Below, piece by piece: positions 34,153 through 43,202 of a DNA stretch of 64,000 bases. Within the stretch, counting starts at the first letter, position 1. Each line of letters starts with the position of its first letter. The stretch is from Oceanobacillus senegalensis (lineage in GTDB: Bacteria; Bacillota; Bacilli; Bacillales; Amphibacillaceae): NCBI RefSeq assembly GCF_900176885.1, contig NZ_LT839648.1, positions 1,205,049 through 1,269,048 on the forward strand. The letters run 5' to 3'. A program made the translations under genes and the position numbers. The notes under the pieces are model-generated. The model made no database searches. It saw nothing but the letters and a program-made list of their open reading frames with translations, and was not told the origin of the DNA.

Positions 34153-34229
34153 TAGTTCTATTTAAATGATATTGTAATAGTATCATATATTTATACACTA
34201 TGTATATTTTTTGTTAAAGGAGCGATTTA

Positions 34230-36788
34230 ATGTCCATTGTTGTCGAAGAAGCAAATCAAATTAACATAGAAGCACTCAACAATGATATCAAAGAATTTAA
34301 TGCTGTGCATCCAATTACAAATGAGATGAAGCTAACACATAAAGGGGTATCCCGCCTAGTAATGTTAGACCGGTATTCATATAAAGATACAACCAAGAAA
34401 ACCCTCAAAGTGGGGGATTTTGTTGTGTTAACGGTAAAAGCAGACCCAAAATTTCCGGCAAGGGGCTTAGGATTTGTACAATCCATTGATTGGGAAAATA
34501 AAACAGTGGAAGTGAAAGTAGAACCAGAATATGTTTCAGTAATTGATGATGAAAAAGAGGCTGAGACAGGGGTTGTAAAACGTACATTAGATACTATTGA
34601 TAAACCTTTAGAAATTTATTATGAACAAATTGCTAAACGAAATGCAACTGGACTATCAGAGGTAGAAGCAACAGAAGAAAAGCAAAAAGAATGGAATAGA
34701 AAATTCTATGATGAGCTTTCAAGTTTGAATTTTATTCCTGCTGGTCGCGTTTTATATGGTGCTGGTGCAGAAACAGAGGTAACCTATTTTAACTGCTATG
34801 TAATGCCATACGTAAAGGATTCCCGAGAAGGTATTTCTGACCACCGCAAAAAAGTAATGGAAATTATGAGTAGAGGTGGTGGGGTAGGAACAAATGGTTC
34901 TACTTTACGACCAAGAAATACCCTTGCAAGAGGGGTAAATGGTAAATCTTCTGGGTCTGTTTCATGGTTAGATGATATTGCAAAATTGACTCATTTAGTT
35001 GAGCAGGGTGGATCAAGACGTGGAGCGCAAATGATAATGTTAGTTGATTCACACCCTGACATTATTGAATTTATTATATCTAAAATGCAAAATCCTAGAA
35101 TTCTTCGCTTCTTAATTGAAAATACAGAAGATGAGCAAATTAGAAAGCTTGCTGAAGAGAAATTAAAATTCACCCCACTAACGGAGACGGAGGAGGACTT
35201 GTACCAAGGGATCCTCAATTATAGAAACATCCCAGGACAAGGTGGATTTACAGATGCAGTGATTCGTGAAGCAGAAGAAAAATTAAGTACTGGTGGCACA
35301 TATGAAGTTCATAACCCGGAGTTTTTAACTGGTGCTAATATCTCAGTTTGTATTACAAAAGATTTCATGAAAGCTGTTGAAAATGATGATTATTATCAAC
35401 TGCGCTTTCCAGACGTAGAAAATTATACAGAAGAGGAAATGAAGGAATATAACGAAAAATGGCATGAAGTTGGCGATGTTCGTAAATGGGAAGAACTGGG
35501 CTATGGTGTTAGAACCTATCGTAATATAAAAGCGAAAGAATTATGGAAATTAATCAATATTTGTGCAACATATTCAGCAGAGCCTGGTATCTTCTTTATA
35601 GATAATGCGAATGACATGACTAACGCGAAAAGCTATGGACAACAAGTAGTTGCAACAAATCCGTGTGGTGAACAACCTCTCGCTCCATACTCTGTTTGTA
35701 ACTTAGCCGCTGTTAATTTAGCTGAAATGGCGAATAAGGATACAAAGACCGTTAACTTTAAAAAGTTAACGGATACGGTAGAAATTGGCGTAAGAATGCA
35801 AGATAATGTTATTGATGCAACTCCATACTTCCTAAAAGAAAATGAAAGCCAAGCATTAGGTGAGAGACGAATTGGCTTAGGGGTTATGGGTCTACATGAC
35901 TTATTAATTTATTGTGAATCAAAATATGGTTCAAAGGAAGGAAATGGACTTGTTGATAAAATTTTCGAAACGATTGCTGTAACGGCATATAGAACTTCCA
36001 TTGAATTAGCCAAAGAAAAAGGTAGTTTCCCGTTCTTAGTAGGAGAAACAGAAAGTGAAACCCAACAATTGCGAGAGGCTTTCATTAATACGGGTTATAT
36101 GAAGAAAATGCCCGAAGATATTCGTCAAGATATCTTAAAATATGGTATCCGAAACTCTCACTTGTTGACAGTTGCTCCTACTGGATCCACTGGGACAATG
36201 GTTGGTGTGAGTACAGGACTTGAACCATACTATTCCTTCTCTTATTTTAGAAGTGGACGCCTTGGTAAATTTATCGAAGTAAAAGCAGATATCGTTCAAG
36301 AATACTTGGATCATCATCCAGAAGCAAATCCAAAACAATTGCCAGATTGGTTTGTAACAGCAATGGATCTACCGCCTGAAGCACATGCTGATACGCAATG
36401 TGTTATTCAACGCTGGGTAGATAGCTCTATATCTAAAACTGTAAACGCTCCTAAAGGTTATTCAGTTGAGCAGGTAGAAAGTGTTTATGAACGACTGTAT
36501 CAGGGTGGAGCTAAAGGTGGTACTGTGTATGTTGATGGAAGTCGAGATACGCAAGTTCTTACTTTAAAAGCAGAGGATAATTCGTTTGAACAAACGGAGC
36601 TATTCCCTGAGGAAGAGAAACCAAAAGTAGTCCTTTTAGATACAGTTCAAGAACTGGGTAAAACGAGTGTTACAATTGGTTCAGAGGTTGGAAATACTTG
36701 TCCGGTATGCCGGGAAGGTACTGTTGAAGATATAGGTGGTTGTAATACATGTACGAGCTGTGGTGCTCAGTTAAAATGTGGTTTATAA
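34230..36788 (+). CDS. nrdJ: Class II (adenosylcobalamin-dependent) ribonucleotide reductase
   Basis: 852 residues. Reduces ribonucleotides to deoxyribonucleotides using adenosylcobalamin, without oxygen dependence. Visible: active-site strand F-N-C-Y-V-M-P with the first redox Cys (about residue 188), N-P-C-G-E-Q motif with the thiyl-radical Cys (about 477), A-P-T-G-S-T-G-T-M near 650, and a C-terminal zinc-ribbon/redox tail with C-P-V-C, C-N-T-C-T-S-C and C-G-L. AAAGGAGCG precedes the ATG. Its insertion between yqhL and yqhO replaces lipM and mntR of B. subtilis. No cobalamin riboswitch is visible. Confidence 0.93.
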   Translation: MSIVVEEANQINIEALNNDIKEFNAVHPITNEMKLTHKGVSRLVMLDRYSYKDTTKKTLKVGDFVVLTVKADPKFPARGLGFVQSIDWENKTVEVKVEPEYVSVIDDEKEAETGVVKRTLDTIDKPLEIYYEQIAKRNATGLSEVEATEEKQKEWNRKFYDELSSLNFIPAGRVLYGAGAETEVTYFNCYVMPYVKDSREGISDHRKKVMEIMSRGGGVGTNGSTLRPRNTLARGVNGKSSGSVSWLDDIAKLTHLVEQGGSRRGAQMIMLVDSHPDIIEFIISKMQNPRILRFLIENTEDEQIRKLAEEKLKFTPLTETEEDLYQGILNYRNIPGQGGFTDAVIREAEEKLSTGGTYEVHNPEFLTGANISVCITKDFMKAVENDDYYQLRFPDVENYTEEEMKEYNEKWHEVGDVRKWEELGYGVRTYRNIKAKELWKLINICATYSAEPGIFFIDNANDMTNAKSYGQQVVATNPCGEQPLAPYSVCNLAAVNLAEMANKDTKTVNFKKLTDTVEIGVRMQDNVIDATPYFLKENESQALGERRIGLGVMGLHDLLIYCESKYGSKEGNGLVDKIFETIAVTAYRTSIELAKEKGSFPFLVGETESETQQLREAFINTGYMKKMPEDIRQDILKYGIRNSHLLTVAPTGSTGTMVGVSTGLEPYYSFSYFRSGRLGKFIEVKADIVQEYLDHHPEANPKQLPDWFVTAMDLPPEAHADTQCVIQRWVDSSISKTVNAPKGYSVEQVESVYERLYQGGAKGGTVYVDGSRDTQVLTLKAEDNSFEQTELFPEEEKPKVVLLDTVQELGKTSVTIGSEVGNTCPVCREGTVEDIGGCNTCTSCGAQLKCGL

Positions 36789-36804
36789 AGTAAAAGTAAT
36801 AGAT

Positions 36805-36836
36805 AAGGGCTAGCCTCAATGGTTGGCTCTTTTTTC
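36805..36836 (+). terminator. Terminator after nrdJ
   Basis: AGGGCTAGCC pairs (with G-T pairs) to GGTTGGCTCT over a 5-nt loop, followed by TTTTT. Confidence 0.75.
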
Positions 36837-37084
36837 TGCTTTAGAAAAATTTTTGTCCCAGAAAATAGATAGTTTGGTGCAGCACATTTTCTTTCATCAA
36901 CAAAGAGAGATAGTAAACTAAAATAAACCATTAGAACTTTTATTTATTTCATATATTTTGATACCTTTGTCCTTTGTTGCTCGAATTGTTCTAATCGGTT
37001 TTCCTTAGGATTAAGAATAAACTAACTACATTTTGTATTTAGTGCTCGAAACAAATGTAGGAACATTGAAAAAGGGGAGAGGGA

Positions 37085-37978
37085 ATGAATATTGATGCCG
37101 TATTCTCAGGTGGCGGTGTAAAAGGTCTTGCCTATAGTGGAGTTCTTGAAAGCATCGAGGAAAATCAGCTAAAAATACAAAGGGTGGCCGGCACTTCTGC
37201 TGGGGCTATTATTGCAGCATTCTTGGCATCAAATTATAAAGTGAACGAAATTAAACAATTAATCGATAAACTTAATCTTGAGGAATTTTTGGATCCACCC
37301 AAAATAACAAATTATATACCAATCAGTAAATGGCTGTTTTTTTATTTTCAATTAGGTATTAATAAGGGAAATAAATTAGAAAAATGGTTGTATGAACAGC
37401 TTGCAAAGAAAAACGTTTATACATTTAGTGATATTAAGGATGGATATTTAAAGGTGGTTGCAAGTGACTTATCTTTAGGAAAGCTCGTTGTTATTCCGGA
37501 TGATTTGGAAAGAATATATGGAATAGAACCAAAATATTTTCCCGTATCCAAGGCTGTCAGAATGAGTGCTGGATTTCCCTATTTTTTCATGCCAAAGAAA
37601 TTACCCGGAAAGACGGACAAAAAGAGCATTATTGTAGACGGTGGGTTATTAAGTAATTTTCCACTTTGGATATTTAGTAACGGTCGGACGAGGGAGGAAA
37701 GACCTGTACTTGGTGTAAAATTCACAGGAGCTTTGAAAAATCAAAATCAAACGAGAGAAATTAACAATGCTTTCGATATGTTTACTGCGTTATTTGCTAC
37801 CATGAAAGAGGCGCACGACGCTAGATATATTTCTAAAACAGATAAGAATAATATCATTTTCATTCCAGTGGAGAATATTGATACAGTTAATTTTCATATA
37901 ACGGATGAAACAAAGCAATATTTATTTAATCTTGGGAAAAAACACGCCGACCAATTTTTAAAACATTGGCCCAGGTAA
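37085..37978 (+). CDS. yqhO: Patatin-like phospholipase (YqhO)
   Basis: 297-residue acyl hydrolase of the patatin/RssA group with oxyanion loop G-G-G-V-K-G (9-14), nucleophile Ser41 in G-T-S-A-G and Asp in the D-G-G motif (about residues 186-188), the Ser-Asp dyad. It probably deacylates membrane lipids; the substrate is unknown. GGGGAGAGGG precedes the ATG. The upstream 200 bp holds no other gene. It keeps the yqhO-yqhP order of B. subtilis, with yqhP convergent. Confidence 0.9.
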   Translation: MNIDAVFSGGGVKGLAYSGVLESIEENQLKIQRVAGTSAGAIIAAFLASNYKVNEIKQLIDKLNLEEFLDPPKITNYIPISKWLFFYFQLGINKGNKLEKWLYEQLAKKNVYTFSDIKDGYLKVVASDLSLGKLVVIPDDLERIYGIEPKYFPVSKAVRMSAGFPYFFMPKKLPGKTDKKSIIVDGGLLSNFPLWIFSNGRTREERPVLGVKFTGALKNQNQTREINNAFDMFTALFATMKEAHDARYISKTDKNNIIFIPVENIDTVNFHITDETKQYLFNLGKKHADQFLKHWPR

Positions 37979-37983
37979 AGTAA

Positions 37984-38026
37984 AAAAAAGACCATGCTTC
38001 TTTTAAAATGAAGCACGGTCTTTTCT
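37984..38026. terminator. Bidirectional terminator between yqhO and yqhP
   Basis: AAAAGACC-A-TGCTTC pairs with GAAGCA-C-GGTCTTTT with one mismatch, A-run before and T-run after; it overlaps the end of yqhP. Confidence 0.85.
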
Positions 38027-38389
38027 TTTAGTTTTATTGCCTTCAATTACTTTGAGATGTCCAGCTGTACGTTTATTTCGTTTTTTCTTGATAAGATTTG
38101 ATTGTTTTTTCTGGTTGTGTTTAGGGGTAGCATTGTGTGTCTGTGTATTTTTATTATATTTTGCTTTTGATTGTCGAACTGCTTTTTTATATTTTTTCAT
38201 ATCGTTAGAAGGAGCCCTATTTCTTAAAAATACAAAATAGATTACCGCAAAAATAGCTATCCCAATACCAATCGTTGTAAAAATACTTGCAAAAAAACTA
38301 CCAGGTTGTGTAAAAATTTGTGAAAGCAACCCAATAATCCCAAAACCAATAATCAAATAGAACAAGATGGACCACTTATTACGAGCCAT
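38003..38389 (-). CDS. yqhP: SA1362-family membrane protein (YqhP)
   Basis: 128 residues: two membrane helices (about 8-26 and 35-55), then a very basic, Lys/Asn/Gln-rich cytoplasmic tail (60-128) without predicted fold. Recognised as the SA1362/YqhP family; function unknown. The basic tail could contact nucleic acid or anionic lipid. AAGGGAGGAG lies upstream of the ATG. Confidence 0.75.
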   Translation of the reverse strand: MARNKWSILFYLIIGFGIIGLLSQIFTQPGSFFASIFTTIGIGIAIFAVIYFVFLRNRAPSNDMKKYKKAVRQSKAKYNKNTQTHNATPKHNQKKQSNLIKKKRNKRTAGHLKVIEGNKTKRKDRASF

Positions 38390-38755
38390 TATGAATCTCC
38401 TCCCTTTTTAAAGGTTTTCTGGAATCTGGTAGCGGATATCGAATAGGAATCTGTCTTATAGTGCATTTTAGATAAAAGATTTCCAGATTATGTATTTACA
38501 TTTTTTTCAATGTATATTTATATTTTCCCCTGATTTGTATAAATTATTCAATATTATATTCAATAATAAATATAGGATTAAATGATTTTTATTATTTACT
38601 TATATAGAAAAGGTTTATCTTAATTTTACTAAATAAAATGGCAGATAACTAGTATTTCCCCTTTTTTATTTCGAAATTATCAAAAAATTACCCCTACATT
38701 ACATTATGATTGGTTTTAACTTAATTGGCAATAATATTTAAATGAGGTGATTTAT
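38390..38755. other. Intergenic region without recognised gene
   Basis: 366 bp, very AT-rich, between the divergent yqhP and yqhR. It must hold both promoters but I cannot choose convincing -35/-10 pairs. A short inverted repeat (AATCTGG near 38413, CCAGATT near 38484) is visible. B. subtilis yqhQ, found here in that species, is absent. Confidence 0.6.
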
Positions 38756-39256
38756 ATGGCAGAAGATAACAAAAAGCTGGAACAGAATAAGCGAAATGAA
38801 GAACAAATGTCTATCCTGGCACGATCTCTTTTAACTGGTTTTATAGGGGGGATTTTTTGGAGTACCGTAGGAGTATTTTTATATTACTTTAATTTTTCAG
38901 AGTTATCCCCTAAAGCATTTTTATTGCGTTCATGGTTGAGAACTGACTGGACAAGTGGATGGTTAGGAGATCTTGTTTCTATTATATTGGTCGGATTATT
39001 ATCTTTAGCCACAGCTTTAATATACTATGGAACGCTAAGAAAAGTGAATTCGATGTGGGTTGGAGCCTTGTATGGTATTGTTTTATGGGGGATTATCTTT
39101 TACTTATTTCAACCAATATTTACTAATGTTCCTGGGGTATTTGACTTGAAAACAGATACAATAGTTACAACCCTTTGTATATATATATTATATGGGACAT
39201 TTATCGGATATTCGATTTCTTACGATTATCATGATATGAAAATGCAAGAATCCTAA
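38756..39256 (+). CDS. yqhR: YqhR family membrane protein
   Basis: 166 residues with a charged N-terminal 22 residues and four hydrophobic helices (about 28-50, 75-95, 105-122, 138-158). Conserved Bacillaceae membrane protein of unknown function, found beside the yqhT peptidase and efp as in B. subtilis. ATG 38756 follows GAGGTGA; an in-frame start nine bases upstream lacks a ribosome site. Confidence 0.8.
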   Translation: MAEDNKKLEQNKRNEEQMSILARSLLTGFIGGIFWSTVGVFLYYFNFSELSPKAFLLRSWLRTDWTSGWLGDLVSIILVGLLSLATALIYYGTLRKVNSMWVGALYGIVLWGIIFYLFQPIFTNVPGVFDLKTDTIVTTLCIYILYGTFIGYSISYDYHDMKMQES

Positions 39257-39357
39257 GAAAAAGGGTTCCAAACCAAGCTATTTATGATAAACTAAAAAAT
39301 AGTTAATTTTTAACAATTACTTAAGGAATTGGTTTGTATTTAGAAAGGGATGAACGT

Positions 39358-40419
39358 ATGGAGAAATTATCTAAACTAAGGCAGGCATTAGAAAAAAATG
39401 CGTTGGATGGAATCTTAGTTACAAGTCCCTATAACAGAAGGTATATAACTAATTTTACGGGGACAGCTGGTGTAGCACTTATCTCTAAAAATGAATCTCG
39501 GTTTATCACCGATTTTAGATACACGGAACAAGCTACAGAACAAGCTACGGATTTTAAAGTTATCGAACATAAACAACCAATTGAAAAAGAAATTAAAGAA
39601 CAGATAAAGGAAATGGACATTAAGAGACTTGGTTTTGAAAAAGATCATGTAACATATGGAGTTTATCAAACCTATAATAAGCTTTTTGATACAGAGCTAG
39701 TTCCAGTTAGTGGATTAATTGAAAATTTACGCTTAATTAAGTCGGAAGAAGAATTGAATATTTTAAAACAAGCAGCAAAAATCGTGGATGATGCTTTTGA
39801 ACATATTCAATCATATATTAAGCCAGGTGTTAAAGAGATAGACATATCAAATGAACTTGAGTTTTTCATGAGACGTCAGGGCGCCACAGCTTCTAGTTTT
39901 GATACAATTGTAGCATCTGGATATCGCTCGGCCCTTCCACATGGTGTTGCATCGGAAAAGAAAATTCAATTAGGTGAATTGGTAACCTTGGATTACGGTG
40001 CACTTTTTAAAGGATATTGTTCGGACACAACTAGAACGGTTGCAGTTGGAGAAATTTCTGATGAATTAAAGGACATATACCAAACGGTACTCGAGGCGAA
40101 TAAACGTGGAATTCAGGGAATTAAACCTGGTTTGACAGGAAAACAGGCAGATGCTTTAACAAGAGACTATATCAAAGAAAAAGGATACGGAGAATATTTT
40201 GGTCATTCTACTGGCCATGGTATAGGTTTAGAGGTGCATGAAGGACCTGGTCTATCGACTAGATCAGAAACCGAATTAAAACCTGGAATGGTCGTTACGG
40301 TTGAGCCGGGAATTTATATTGCCGGAAAAGGTGGATGTAGAATAGAAGATGATATTGTGATTACCGAACAAGGGAATGAGCGTTTAACGTTTGCACCGAA
40401 AGAACTCATACAATTATAA
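39358..40419 (+). CDS. yqhT: M24 metallopeptidase, Xaa-Pro aminopeptidase type (YqhT)
   Basis: 353 residues: an N-terminal creatinase-like domain (1-125) and a pita-bread catalytic domain. The five dinuclear metal ligands are visible: Asp in T-L-D-Y-G, Asp in C-S-D-T-T-R, His in G-H-S-T-G-H-G-I-G, Glu in T-V-E-P-G-I-Y and Glu in R-I-E-D-D. It removes N-terminal residues before proline. The gene sits 23 bp before efp; EF-P acts on polyproline stalling, but the pairing is only suggestive. ATG 39358 follows AAAGGGATG; the frame's earlier TTG lacks support. Confidence 0.92.
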   Translation: MEKLSKLRQALEKNALDGILVTSPYNRRYITNFTGTAGVALISKNESRFITDFRYTEQATEQATDFKVIEHKQPIEKEIKEQIKEMDIKRLGFEKDHVTYGVYQTYNKLFDTELVPVSGLIENLRLIKSEEELNILKQAAKIVDDAFEHIQSYIKPGVKEIDISNELEFFMRRQGATASSFDTIVASGYRSALPHGVASEKKIQLGELVTLDYGALFKGYCSDTTRTVAVGEISDELKDIYQTVLEANKRGIQGIKPGLTGKQADALTRDYIKEKGYGEYFGHSTGHGIGLEVHEGPGLSTRSETELKPGMVVTVEPGIYIAGKGGCRIEDDIVITEQGNERLTFAPKELIQL

Positions 40420-40442
40420 GCGATGAAACGGAGGAATTATAA

Positions 40443-41000
40443 ATGATTTCAGTAAACGATTTTAAAACGGGATTAACAGTTGAAGTAGATAATGATATTT
40501 GGCAAGTAATTGAATTCCAGCATGTAAAACCTGGTAAAGGAGCAGCCTTTGTACGTTCAAAACTAAGAAATCTTAGGTCTGGTGCCATTCAAGAAAAAAC
40601 ATTTCGAGCGGGAGAAAAAGTAGGTAAAGCACATATTGATAACAATAAAATGCAATATTTATATGCAACAGGGGATACTCATGCATTTATGGATATGAAT
40701 ACGTACGAACAAATAGAAATTCCTGGTGAGCAAATTGAATATCAATTGAAATTCATGAAGGAAAACATGGAAGTAAATGTCATTAGTTATGAAGGTGAAG
40801 TTCTAGGAGTAGACCTTCCAAATAACGTTGAACTTGAAGTTACGGAAACAGAACCAGGTATCAAAGGGGATACAGCAAGTGGTGGTTCAAAACCAGCAAC
40901 ATTAGAAACAGGTCATGTCGTTCAAGTACCATTCTTCATTAACAAAGGTGATGTATTGGTGATTAATACTTCTGACGGAAAATATGTATCTAGAGCGTAG
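40443..41000 (+). CDS. efp: Translation elongation factor P
   Basis: 185 residues, three beta-barrel domains. It relieves ribosome stalling at polyproline. The modification loop near residue 32 reads K-P-G-K-G-A-A, so the target Lys is present; Bacillus EF-P carries 5-aminopentanol at this site. The domain III signature with [15 protein letters not shown] is intact. GGAGG lies upstream; a terminator follows. Confidence 0.97.
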   Translation: MISVNDFKTGLTVEVDNDIWQVIEFQHVKPGKGAAFVRSKLRNLRSGAIQEKTFRAGEKVGKAHIDNNKMQYLYATGDTHAFMDMNTYEQIEIPGEQIEYQLKFMKENMEVNVISYEGEVLGVDLPNNVELEVTETEPGIKGDTASGGSKPATLETGHVVQVPFFINKGDVLVINTSDGKYVSRA

Positions 41001-41032
41001 GTATTAAGAAATAGTTAATAGAAAATCAATAG

Positions 41033-41062
41033 AGAAGACACTATATTGGTGTCTTCTTTTTC
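41033..41062 (+). terminator. Terminator after efp
   Basis: AGAAGACAC pairs with GTGTCTTCT over a 7-nt loop, followed by T-rich sequence. Confidence 0.9.
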
Positions 41063-41091
41063 TATGTGTTTTAGTATAACATTAACTTTGC

Positions 41092-41126
41092 AAAAAATGT
41101 CCTAGTCCATTGTCTAGGACTTTTTT
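41092..41126. terminator. Second, symmetrical hairpin after efp
   Basis: GTCCTAG (41099-41105) and CTAGGAC (41114-41120) with an A6 run before and T6 run after. It works as a terminator in either direction and borders the GC-richer island that follows; it could equally be an end hairpin of a decayed mobile element. Confidence 0.65.
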
Positions 41127-41134
41127 CATTCCCT

Positions 41135-41345
41135 TTTGATGGATTGCGCGGTAATTTAGTACTCGTGGGTTTTCCGTTCCGGTACGGGCAGTTGCTTTCC
41201 GTCGGCATAGCTTTAGGCTTCGTAACGGAAAGCCATCGTTACCACAAGGATTCAGAACCAAACTGTTCCCACGGCACAAGGAAAGTTTGTCAGCAACTCT
41301 CTTCGTGAGAAAAAGTGATATTTCTTTTCAACGAGTTGACTGCCC
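41135..41345. other. GC-richer structured non-coding island between efp and spoIIIAA
   Basis: About 210 bp with visibly higher GC than the surroundings and nested complementary segments: CGTGGG (41164-41169) with CCCACG (41268-41273), enclosing GCTTTCCGT (41194-41202) with ACGGAAAGC (41225-41233); also AGTTGC (41190) with GCAACT (41293). A minus-strand frame contains N-P-C-G-N-D-G, vaguely like the C-terminus of IS200/IS605 TnpB, with stops in neighbouring frames. It may be the relic end of such an element with its structured guide-RNA region, or an unknown RNA. The rest of the 41.0-41.5 kb gap holds only the sigma-E promoter. yqhV, usual here, is absent. Confidence 0.45.
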
Positions 41346-41468
41346 CACTCCAATCAAATAACTATCTCTTAGTGTACAGTATTTGAAATAAACCAAGGGC
41401 TGATTTTAGATTTCGATAAAATAAAAAACAAATATGGAAAGGATATCTATTTGGTAATTTTTCAGTAG

Positions 41469-41496
41469 TCATAATTTATTCTATTAGACATACATT
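41469..41496 (+). promoter_or_regulatory. Sigma-E promoter of the spoIIIA operon
   Basis: TCATAAT (41469-41475), 13 bp, CATACATT (41489-41496), close to the mother-cell sigma-E consensus (kmATATT, CATACAnT). It lies 37 bp before spoIIIAA, as expected. Confidence 0.75.
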
Positions 41497-41532
41497 TTAC
41501 TATATAACTTTTCACAAAAGAGAGGGTCCACT

Positions 41533-42459
41533 ATGGATGAAATTATGCGATTATTTCCAGATGAAATAAGACAAGCTATTCTAATTACGATTGGAAATAG
41601 ATGGGACTTTCTACAGGAAATAAGAATACGGCTAAATCAACCGATTGAACTTATTTTTGATAGAAATACGGAATGGCTTGGACACATAAAGCCAACTAAA
41701 AAAGATGGAATATATATTGTAAATCAGATTAGTGAATTTTCCTTATATCGTTTGACAGATGAATTAAGAGATGGATATATCACAATTGAAGGTGGACATC
41801 GTGTTGGAATAGCTGGAAGAGTTAATACAATGGAAGGTTCTGTGAAGGCCTTGCAGTATATCACTTTTTTTAACATTCGCATTGCAAAACAGAGAATTGG
41901 AGCAGCTCGAATCATTCTTCCTTATATTTATGACAAGAAGTATATGAATACACTAATTGTCGGTGCGCCTCAGACTGGTAAAACAACTTTGATCCGAGAC
42001 GCTACTCGATTAATATCATCGGGTTGGAAAAATGTTGGTGCACGAAAAGTAGGGGTCATCGATGAGAGATCAGAAATTGGTGCATCGATTAATGGGATAC
42101 CGCAGCACGATTTAGGGCACCGAACAGATGTTATGGATGCTTGTCCGAAGGCTGATGGTATGATGATGATGATTAGATCTATGTCACCAGAAATATTGGT
42201 TGTAGATGAAATCGGAGGATCAGATGATATAGCTGCTCTGATGGAGGCGATGAATGCAGGAGTAACTGTTATTTGTACGATACATGGACAAGACTTAGAT
42301 CAACTGAAGAAAAGACCATCTTTACAACCATTATTTCGGCAGAACGTATTTGAACGAATCATTATTTTGGAGAAATCTAAAGAACCGGCAAAGATAAAAA
42401 TGGTTTATGATCAACATCATAATGAGATTCTAGAGAAAACGAGGTATGTCTACTTATGA
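41533..42459 (+). CDS. spoIIIAA: Stage III sporulation ATPase SpoIIIAA
   Basis: 308-residue secretion-type ATPase of the SpoIIIA-SpoIIQ channel linking mother cell and forespore. Walker A G-A-P-Q-T-G-K-T-T (about 141-149), Walker B I-L-V-V-D-E-I-G and the H-G motif in V-I-C-T-I-H-G-Q are visible. First of eight genes (spoIIIAA-AH), complete and in the standard order. GAGAGGG lies before the ATG; it overlaps spoIIIAB by 4 bp. Confidence 0.95.
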   Translation: MDEIMRLFPDEIRQAILITIGNRWDFLQEIRIRLNQPIELIFDRNTEWLGHIKPTKKDGIYIVNQISEFSLYRLTDELRDGYITIEGGHRVGIAGRVNTMEGSVKALQYITFFNIRIAKQRIGAARIILPYIYDKKYMNTLIVGAPQTGKTTLIRDATRLISSGWKNVGARKVGVIDERSEIGASINGIPQHDLGHRTDVMDACPKADGMMMMIRSMSPEILVVDEIGGSDDIAALMEAMNAGVTVICTIHGQDLDQLKKRPSLQPLFRQNVFERIIILEKSKEPAKIKMVYDQHHNEILEKTRYVYL

Positions 42460-42968
42460 AGTGGATAGGTGCACTAATACTTATAGGGGCGACCACATGG
42501 CTTGGAATCGAATGGAGCAATCGATTAGCAAACCGTCCAAAACAAATACGACAATTGAAAAATGCTCTTCAAATATTAGAAGCGGAAATTGTTTATAGCC
42601 AGCTACCTCTTAGAGATGCATTTTTTAGTATAGCAAAACAAATTCCACAACCGACAAAATCGTTTTTTGAGCAAATGGGAGAGAGCTTACAAGATAAGGA
42701 TAACGATTTATATCATAATTGGAAGAAAAACATAAATTCCTTTGTTCAGGATTCTAGTTTAGGAGTAAATGAAAAAGAGATTCTTAATCAATTCGGTCGA
42801 ACATTAGGACAACATGACTTTTATCAGCAACAAAAGCATATACAATTAGCACTTTCTCATCTCCAAAGAGAACTCGAGGATGCAAGAGAAGAGCAATATA
42901 AATACAGTAAGATGGCTAAAAGTTTAGGAGTATTAGCTGGTATATTTATCGTACTTTTGCTTATTTAG
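42456..42968 (+). CDS. spoIIIAB: Stage III sporulation protein AB
   Basis: 170 residues: N-terminal membrane helix (2-17), a long helical middle (20-150, with R-Q-L-K-N-A-L-Q-I-L-E-A-E) and a C-terminal hydrophobic helix (152-170). It resembles GspF-like platform proteins. Component of the feeding-tube complex in the mother-cell membrane. ATGA overlap with spoIIIAA. Confidence 0.94.
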   Translation: MKWIGALILIGATTWLGIEWSNRLANRPKQIRQLKNALQILEAEIVYSQLPLRDAFFSIAKQIPQPTKSFFEQMGESLQDKDNDLYHNWKKNINSFVQDSSLGVNEKEILNQFGRTLGQHDFYQQQKHIQLALSHLQRELEDAREEQYKYSKMAKSLGVLAGIFIVLLLI

Positions 42969-42989
42969 TTGGAAAGGAGATGGTTGTCC

Positions 42990-43190
42990 ATGTTTACTGA
43001 TGCACAGATTTTATTCCAAATTGCTGGAATTGGAATTATTGTCGCACTGATCCATACCATTTTAAAACAAATGGGAAAAGAAGAAATAGCACAATTTGCA
43101 ACGCTTATCGGATTTATTATCGTTCTTGTTATTGTTATTAATGGACTTTCTGATTTATTTAATCAAATTAAATCAGTATTTCTTTTCTAG
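42990..43190 (+). CDS. spoIIIAC: Stage III sporulation protein AC
   Basis: 66-residue membrane protein with two hydrophobic helices (about 7-25 and 35-55). ATG 42990 follows AAAGGAGATGG; the upstream in-frame start at 42969 would include that ribosome site. Part of the SpoIIIA channel. Confidence 0.93.
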   Translation: MFTDAQILFQIAGIGIIVALIHTILKQMGKEEIAQFATLIGFIIVLVIVINGLSDLFNQIKSVFLF

Positions 43191-43202
43191 GGGCAGGTAA
43201 TC

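Noticed and set aside
34200-34229. Cobalamin riboswitch before nrdJ
   Set aside because: The leader is short, AT-rich and lacks the B12 box; NrdR boxes explain the region better.
41082-41279. T-box leader on the minus strand (TTACCGCG followed by a terminator-like hairpin)
   Set aside because: There is no gene downstream on that strand (efp is on the plus strand), the specifier and full T-box bulge sequence are missing, and the TTACCGCG match is short.
41082-41279. 65-residue minus-strand reading frame as a real protein
   Set aside because: Its composition follows the structured GC-rich island, there is no ribosome site, and it ends through a hairpin; at best a fragment of a decayed transposon protein.
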